A stretch of DNA of 64,000 nt from Massilia sp. YIM B02443 (GTDB taxonomy: Bacteria; Pseudomonadota; Gammaproteobacteria; Burkholderiales; Burkholderiaceae_D), in assembly GCF_030411955.1 (NCBI RefSeq), contig NZ_JASNRA010000003.1:124001-188000 (forward strand). Reading direction: 5' to 3'. A model generated the notes under the pieces. The model saw only the letters and a program-made list of their open reading frames with translations, made no database searches and was not told where the DNA came from. Shown here piece after piece: positions 56,921 to 64,000 of the stretch. The position numbers were made by a program, and so were the translations under genes. Position 1 is the stretch's first letter. Every line of letters starts with the position of its first letter.

Positions 56921-57934
56921 ATGACCACCATTCAAAAGTTCGCCGCCATCGCTGCTACCAGTGCAGCGCTGGCGCTGGCGTTTTCGTCGTCAGCCCAGGC
57001 CGAAGGCAAGATCCGCATCGCCGAGCAGTTCGGCATCGTCTACCTGCTGCTGAACGTGGCGCAGGACCAGAAGCTGATCGAAAAGCACGGCAAGCAGCAG
57101 GGCGTCGATATCGATGTCGACTGGGTCAAATTGTCCGGCGGCGCCGTGATCAACGATGCGCTGCTGTCGGGCTCGATCGACATCGCCGGCGCCGGCGTCG
57201 GTCCCCTGATGACGATCTGGGACCGCACCAGGGGACGCCAGAACGTGCGCGGCGTGGCCTCGCTCGGCAGCTTCCCCTACTACCTGGTCAGCACCAACCC
57301 GGCGGTCAAGACCATCGCCGACTTCGGTCCGAAGGATCGCATCGCGCTGCCGGCGGTGACGGTGTCGGTGCAGGCGCGTATCCTGCAGATGGCGGCCGCA
57401 AAACAGTGGGGCGTGGCGCAGTTCAAGAAGCTCGATCCGATCACCCAGGCCGTGCCGCATCCGGACGCTGCCGCGGCGCTGATTGCCGGCAAGACCGAGC
57501 TGAATGCCCACTTCGGCGGGCCACCGTTCCAGGAACAGGAGCTGGGCGGCAACCCGAACGCGCACGTCGTGCTCGACTCGTACCAGGTGCTGGGCGGGCC
57601 GGCCTCGGCGACGGTGCTGTATGCCACCGAGAAGTACGTGAAGGAAAACCCCAAGACCTACCGCGCCTTCCTCGACGCGCTGACGGAGGCGGCGCAGATC
57701 ATCGCCACCAATCCGGAAGCCGCCACCGACAGCTACCTGCGCGTCAACAAGGCCAACACCGACCGCGCACTGGTGCTCAAAATTATCAAGGACCCGAAGG
57801 TGCAGTTCCGGGTCGCGCCACAGAACACGCTGGGCCTGGCGCAATTCCTGCACCAGGTCGGCGCGATCCGCAACAAGCCGGCCAGCTGGAAAGACTATTT
57901 CTTTGTCCATCCCGCCATCGCTTCGGGGAGCTGA
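56921..57934 (+). CDS. ABC transporter substrate-binding protein (NitT/TauT family)
   Basis: A 337-residue periplasmic binding protein with a signal peptide (cleavage after AQA). Body typical of the SsuA/TauA group: KIRIAEQFGIVYLLLNVA, LSGGAVINDALLSGSIDIAG and GVGPLMTIWDR. It captures an organic sulfonate-like or nitrate-like anion. 2 bases before the ATPase gene. Confidence 0.9.
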   Translation: MTTIQKFAAIAATSAALALAFSSSAQAEGKIRIAEQFGIVYLLLNVAQDQKLIEKHGKQQGVDIDVDWVKLSGGAVINDALLSGSIDIAGAGVGPLMTIWDRTRGRQNVRGVASLGSFPYYLVSTNPAVKTIADFGPKDRIALPAVTVSVQARILQMAAAKQWGVAQFKKLDPITQAVPHPDAAAALIAGKTELNAHFGGPPFQEQELGGNPNAHVVLDSYQVLGGPASATVLYATEKYVKENPKTYRAFLDALTEAAQIIATNPEAATDSYLRVNKANTDRALVLKIIKDPKVQFRVAPQNTLGLAQFLHQVGAIRNKPASWKDYFFVHPAIASGS

Positions 57935-57936
57935 TC

Positions 57937-58776
57937 ATGAGTCCATTGAACCTGGTGCAAAACCGGCCCGAACCCTTGCTGCGCGCCGAGCACGTGACCC
58001 TGGAATATGCGGGCGAGCGCGGCGTCGTGCGCGCGCTGGACGATGCCAGCTTCGAGGTATGGCGCGGCGACCGCTTCGTGCTGCTGGGGCCATCGGGCTG
58101 CGGCAAGTCGACGTTGTTGAAAGCGGTCGGCGGCTTCATCCAGCCGCGCGCCGGCAGCCTCAGTCTGGCCGGCAAGCCGATCACCGGACCGGGGCCGGAC
58201 CGCATCGTCGTGTTCCAGGAATTCGACCAGCTGCCGCCGTGGAAGACGGTCAGGCAGAACGTGATGTTTCCGATGCTGGCCGGTGGGGTCAAGCGCGCCG
58301 AGGCGGATCAACGCGCGCGCCACTGGCTGGGCAAGGTCGGGCTGGCGCGCTTTGCCGACGCCTATCCGCACACGCTGTCGGGCGGCATGAAGGCGCGGGT
58401 GGCGATCGCGCGCGCGCTGGCCATGCAGCCGGAAGTGCTGCTGATGGACGAGCCGTTCGCCGCGCTCGACGCGCTGACCCGGCGCAGCATGCAGGAAGAG
58501 CTGCAGTCGCTGTGGGACGAGATCGGCTTCACGATGCTGTTCGTGACGCACTCGATCGAGGAAGCGCTGGTGGTGGGCAACCGCATCCTGCTGCTGTCGC
58601 CGCATCCGGGGCGTGTGCGGGCCGAGCTGAATAGCCACCAGTTCAGCTTGCACAGTGCCGGCAGCCAGGAGTTCCAGGGCGCGACCCAGCGCATCCACGA
58701 TCTGCTGTTCGGTGTTGAAGAAGGTGTCGAAAAAACGCAGCCGGCGCTGCAACCAGCCGTGGCGGTGCATCCATGA
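57937..58776 (+). CDS. ABC transporter ATPase (NitT/TauT family)
   Basis: A 279-residue ATPase: Walker A GPSGCGKST, Q-loop VVFQEFDQLPPW, signature LSGGMKARVAIARALA, Walker B VLLMDEPFAALDAL, and switch His in FVTHSIEEALV. Starts MSPLNLVQNRP at 57937; the longer upstream frame is shadow. Its stop overlaps the permease start. Confidence 0.94.
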   Translation: MSPLNLVQNRPEPLLRAEHVTLEYAGERGVVRALDDASFEVWRGDRFVLLGPSGCGKSTLLKAVGGFIQPRAGSLSLAGKPITGPGPDRIVVFQEFDQLPPWKTVRQNVMFPMLAGGVKRAEADQRARHWLGKVGLARFADAYPHTLSGGMKARVAIARALAMQPEVLLMDEPFAALDALTRRSMQEELQSLWDEIGFTMLFVTHSIEEALVVGNRILLLSPHPGRVRAELNSHQFSLHSAGSQEFQGATQRIHDLLFGVEEGVEKTQPALQPAVAVHP

Positions 58777-59648
58777 CGGCGCTGCGCGAACCGCCGATCC
58801 GGGCCGAATACGTGTTGCCGTCGCGCCCGGCCGCGCCTGCCGTCGCGACAATCGATTCACGGCGCACGCCGTTTCCCCTCCCGAGCCTCGGCTGGGCCGG
58901 CAAACCGGCGATCCTGCTCGTCATCGCCCTGCTGTGGGAAGCGGCGGCGCGCTGGTTCGGCAACGACCTGTTGCTGCCCGGCGCCTGGCAGACCGCGCTC
59001 GCCTTTGTCGACGGCCTGCGCTCAGGTGAACTGATCGGGTTCGTGTCGGTGTCGCTGGCGGTGCTGACCCAGGGCTTCGTGCTGGGTGTGGGCGCATCCT
59101 TCCTGCTGACCTGGTTGGCGGTGTCGAGCCGCCTGGGGCGCGAGCTGATCGACACCCTGACTTCGATGTTCAACCCGCTGCCGGCGATCGCGCTGCTGCC
59201 GCTGGCGCTGCTGTGGTTCGGGCTCGGCAAGGGCAGCTTGCTGATGGTGCTGGTGCACTCGGTGGTGTGGCCGCTGACGCTCAACGCCAGCGCGGGCTTT
59301 CGCGCCGTGCCCGAGACGCTGCGCATGGCCGGCCGCAACTACGGTCTGGGCGGTCTGCGCATGGTGCTGCAGATCCTGATCCGGGCGGCGCTGCCGGCTA
59401 TCCTGTCGGGCCTGAAGATCGGCTGGGCGTTCGCCTGGCGCACCCTGATCGCGGCCGAGCTGGTGTTCGGCAGCACCTCGGGGCAGGGCGGACTCGGGTG
59501 GTACATCTTCCAGAGCCGCAACGAACTGTTCACCGATAAGGTGTTCGCCGGGCTGGCGACCGTGATCCTGATCGGGCTGGCGATCGAGCACTTCGTGTTC
59601 CAGACGCTGGAACGGGTCACCGTGCGGCGCTGGGGCATGCAGCGTTGA
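58773..59648 (+). CDS. ABC transporter permease (NitT/TauT family)
   Basis: A 291-residue membrane permease with about six helices and the cytosolic coupling motif ETLRMAGRNYGLGGLRMVLQ (EAA loop). The first 45 residues are a long cytosolic extension. It starts within the ATPase stop (ATGA), completing a tauD-like / tauA / tauB / tauC order, with the dioxygenase first rather than last. Confidence 0.93.
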   Translation: MTALREPPIRAEYVLPSRPAAPAVATIDSRRTPFPLPSLGWAGKPAILLVIALLWEAAARWFGNDLLLPGAWQTALAFVDGLRSGELIGFVSVSLAVLTQGFVLGVGASFLLTWLAVSSRLGRELIDTLTSMFNPLPAIALLPLALLWFGLGKGSLLMVLVHSVVWPLTLNASAGFRAVPETLRMAGRNYGLGGLRMVLQILIRAALPAILSGLKIGWAFAWRTLIAAELVFGSTSGQGGLGWYIFQSRNELFTDKVFAGLATVILIGLAIEHFVFQTLERVTVRRWGMQR

Positions 59649-60087
59649 TAGCCGGCGAAAGCAAAAAACACGCAGATTGCCGACATCCAGCCAAATTTGT
59701 TGCACCATTTTCGGGCTTGCGGCGATTTATATCTTTCCTTCTTGACCAAAATGGTGCGGCGCGGTATGGTGTTCCCCACGCTTTGCACCCCCAAGGCAAC
59801 CACGTCATCCGGACCCGGCACACAAGGCCAGGCCCGGTTGTGACACGCTTTCATTTGTAGGCAGTTTGCTCCGACCCGCGCCACAAGCGCGAGAGATGCG
59901 ACCGTCCACTACAAACACTCACGCTGAACGAGTTGCGCCCAGCGCCAGTGCGTAAGGACCCTACGGCGTCCTGAAACATCGGCGTGCACGCAGAAAGAAG
60001 GGAAGCCTGAGGGGTCGTAGTGCACGACGCATATCGTTAGGAACGGGCATCCGATCAATCTCCCTCTGGGTCTTGAAAGGAATGAAC
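59649..60087 (+). promoter_or_regulatory. Long leader region of the ilv genes
   Basis: No gene is supported here. TTGACC at 59743-59748 and TATGGT at 59765-59770 (16-base spacing) form a plausible promoter, giving a 5' leader near 300 bases. A 10-bp inverted repeat (GCACCATTTT at 59703-59712, AAAATGGTGC at 59749-59758) flanks the -35 region and could be an operator. A 19-codon open frame from 59896 contains only one branched-chain codon (Val), which argues against classical ilv attenuation. Confidence 0.45.
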
Positions 60088-61829
<1,742 letters not shown>

Positions 61830-61830
<1 letters not shown>

Positions 61831-62321
61831 TGCGCCATATCATCTCTGTCCTTCTTGAAAACGAAGCCGGCGCGCTGTCGCGCGTGGTCGGCCTGTTCTC
61901 GGCGCGCGGCTACAACATCGAAACGTTGACGGTCGCGCCGACCGAAGACGCGACCCTGTCGCGCATGACGATCGTCACCTCCGGCTCGGACGACATCATC
62001 GAGCAGATCACCAAGCACCTGAACCGCCTGATCGAGGTGGTCAAGGTGGTCGACCTGACCGAGGGCCAGCACATCGAGCGCGAGCTCATGCTGATCAAGG
62101 TCCGCGCCGTGGGCAAGGAACGTGAAGAAATGAAGCGCACCGCCGACATCTTCCGCGGCCGCATCATCGACGTCACCGAAAAGACCTACACGATCGAGCT
62201 GACCGGCGCCAAGAGCAAGCTGGACGCCTTCATCGACGCCATCGACCGCGCCTCGATCCTCGAGACCGTGCGCACCGGCGGCTCCGGCATCGGCCGCGGC
62301 GAACGCATTCTAAAAGTCTGA
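61830..62321 (+). CDS. ilvH: Acetolactate synthase small (regulatory) subunit
   Basis: A 163-residue subunit with an N-terminal ACT domain (MRHIISVLLENEAGALSRVV) that binds valine for feedback inhibition and raises the activity of IlvI. GGAGG precedes ATG 61830. The gene is followed by a short dispersed-repeat fragment before ilvC. Confidence 0.96.
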
Positions 62322-63437
<1,116 letters not shown>

Positions 63438-63457
63438 GATATTTAGTTATCTTTGAG

Positions 63458-63569
63458 ACCGTCATCCCCGCGCAGGCGGGGATCCAAGTCCGTTGCGCCG
63501 CCACTTCGTTCAACGTAAGTGGCATGCAAAGTAAACTTGGGTCCCCGCCTGCGCGGGGATGACGGTTTT
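63458..63569. repeat. REP-like palindromic repeat pair (inverted)
   Basis: Copies at about 63458-63495 (core ATCCCCGCGCAGGCGGGGAT) and 63533-63569 (core TCCCCGCCTGCGCGGGGA) in opposite orientation after ilvC. Same family as at 3094, 27068 and 34451. The rest of the 315-base gap up to 63752 shows no gene. Confidence 0.87.
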
Positions 63570-63752
63570 TGGGATAGTGGCCAACGGATGCGTAGCTGGT
63601 ATATCTCCCGAAGGGCTGGCGACAATTGGAGACACCCATTTCAAAAGCTACTCATTTGCAACTGTCCATTACAAATTCCCGATAGAAGCCCCGAGGGCGC
63701 TATCGTATAAACCAAGTCAGACATTCGTCGCAACTTACTTGGAGAATAATAA

Positions 63753-64000
63753 ATGGCCTTCGCAAAATCCATCGTCGCCGCCGCCCTGGTCCTGGCCTTC
63801 AGTGCCGCCCACGCGCAAACCGCCCCGGCGCCATCCACCGCCGGCACCATGGTCGTGGTCCCGGCCTTTGGCGAAGTGAAACACGCCAACGACCAGGCCA
63901 CCGTGATCTTCGCCGTCGAAGAGCACGACAAGGACAAGAATACCGCCGCCGACCGCGTCAACCGCAAGATGAAGGAAGGCACCGAGATCGTGCGCCGCCT
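63753..64000 (+). CDS. SIMPL-domain (DUF541) secreted protein, 5' part
   Basis: The frame runs to the end of the window, so about 82 residues are seen. A signal peptide (SIVAAALVLAFSAAHA, cleavage before QT) is followed by VVPAFGEVKHANDQATVIFA and the helix-rich EEHDKDKNTAADRVNRKM. This matches the N-terminal part of SIMPL (DUF541) periplasmic proteins. GGAG at 63741-63744 is the ribosome binding site. Family function is poorly defined (oxidative-stress related in some members). Confidence 0.78.
   Translation, partial: MAFAKSIVAAALVLAFSAAHAQTAPAPSTAGTMVVVPAFGEVKHANDQATVIFAVEEHDKDKNTAADRVNRKMKEGTEIVRR

Noticed and set aside
59896..59955. Leader peptide for ilv attenuation
   Set aside because: The 19-residue frame has one Val and no Leu or Ile, and no clear ribosome site or terminator/antiterminator pair was found.
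63458..63569. CRISPR-like palindromic repeats after ilvC
   Set aside because: Only two inverted copies of a REP-type palindrome without regular spacers or cas genes.

Overview
The window is a stretch of chromosome from a high-GC betaproteobacterium. Gene content and order (hflX-hflK-hflC-hisZ-purA-phosphoribosyltransferase, a complete isc operon, ilvI-ilvH-ilvC) and the protein sequences fit Burkholderiales, most likely Oxalobacteraceae of the Massilia/Telluria type. This assignment comes from recognising families, not from a database search. The window is mostly core chromosome; I see no prophage, transposase, CRISPR array or plasmid functions.

Layout. 1-6.5 kb: end of hflX, hflK, hflC, then hisZ, purA and a phosphoribosyltransferase. 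6.6-11.2 kb: a secreted DUF945 protein with a TonB-like tail, a MarC-family membrane protein and a hybrid sensor kinase. 11.1-13.6 kb: uvrB on the minus strand, with a 150-bp tandem duplication and short mobile-type repeats at its 3' end. 13.7-19 kb: an aromatic/aspartate aminotransferase, three identical tRNA-Asn genes alternating with an alpha/beta hydrolase and purT, and a tartrate/malate dehydrogenase. 19-20.2 kb: a two-gene YeeE/YedE transporter and a small HNH protein. 20.4-27 kb: a signalling block with two hybrid kinases flanking a bacteriophytochrome and its single-domain response regulator. 27.2-30 kb: two secreted esterases. 30.1-34.4 kb: a tripartite drug efflux operon (MFS pump, HlyD adaptor, outer-membrane factor) preceded by a translationally coupled 11-codon leader. 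34.5-36.4 kb: a DTW tRNA-modification enzyme and a radical SAM protein under a LexA box. 36.4-42.4 kb: a lipoprotein, ChaC, a LysR regulator divergent from fumarylacetoacetate hydrolase plus maleylacetoacetate isomerase, a frameshifted CBS protein and a uracil-DNA-glycosylase-like protein. 42.4-49 kb: iscR-iscS-iscU-iscA-hscB-hscA-fdx, followed by a methyltransferase. 49-55.8 kb: threonine aldolase, a degenerate pseudouridine synthase, a choice-of-anchor lipoprotein, an SDR, and a sigma factor operon (sigma, DUF3619, DUF3106, RDD). 56-59.6 kb: TauD/TfdA-type dioxygenase with an ABC importer. 60-63.4 kb: branched-chain amino-acid genes. 63.75 kb to the end: start of a SIMPL-domain protein.

How genes work together. 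HflK/HflC form the membrane complex that controls the FtsH protease. The isc genes build Fe-S clusters under IscR feedback, with an IscR-type operator overlapping the promoter region. IlvI/IlvH/IlvC carry out the first two common steps of valine/leucine/isoleucine synthesis. FAH and the isomerase complete ring-cleavage catabolism of the homogentisate type. The dioxygenase and ABC genes look like a sulfonate-type uptake and attack module.

The most unusual signals are a 127-bp element with 12-bp perfect terminal inverted repeats, present in two copies; its end supplies a gene's stop codon. Others are the 150-bp duplication carrying a second copy of the uvrB tail, the coupled leader ORF before the efflux pump, a pseudouridine synthase whose catalytic Asp position holds Glu, and the SOS-type operator before the radical SAM gene. 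I found no single wholly new system. The best candidates for new biology are the repeat family and the uncharacterised sigma/DUF3619/DUF3106 operon.
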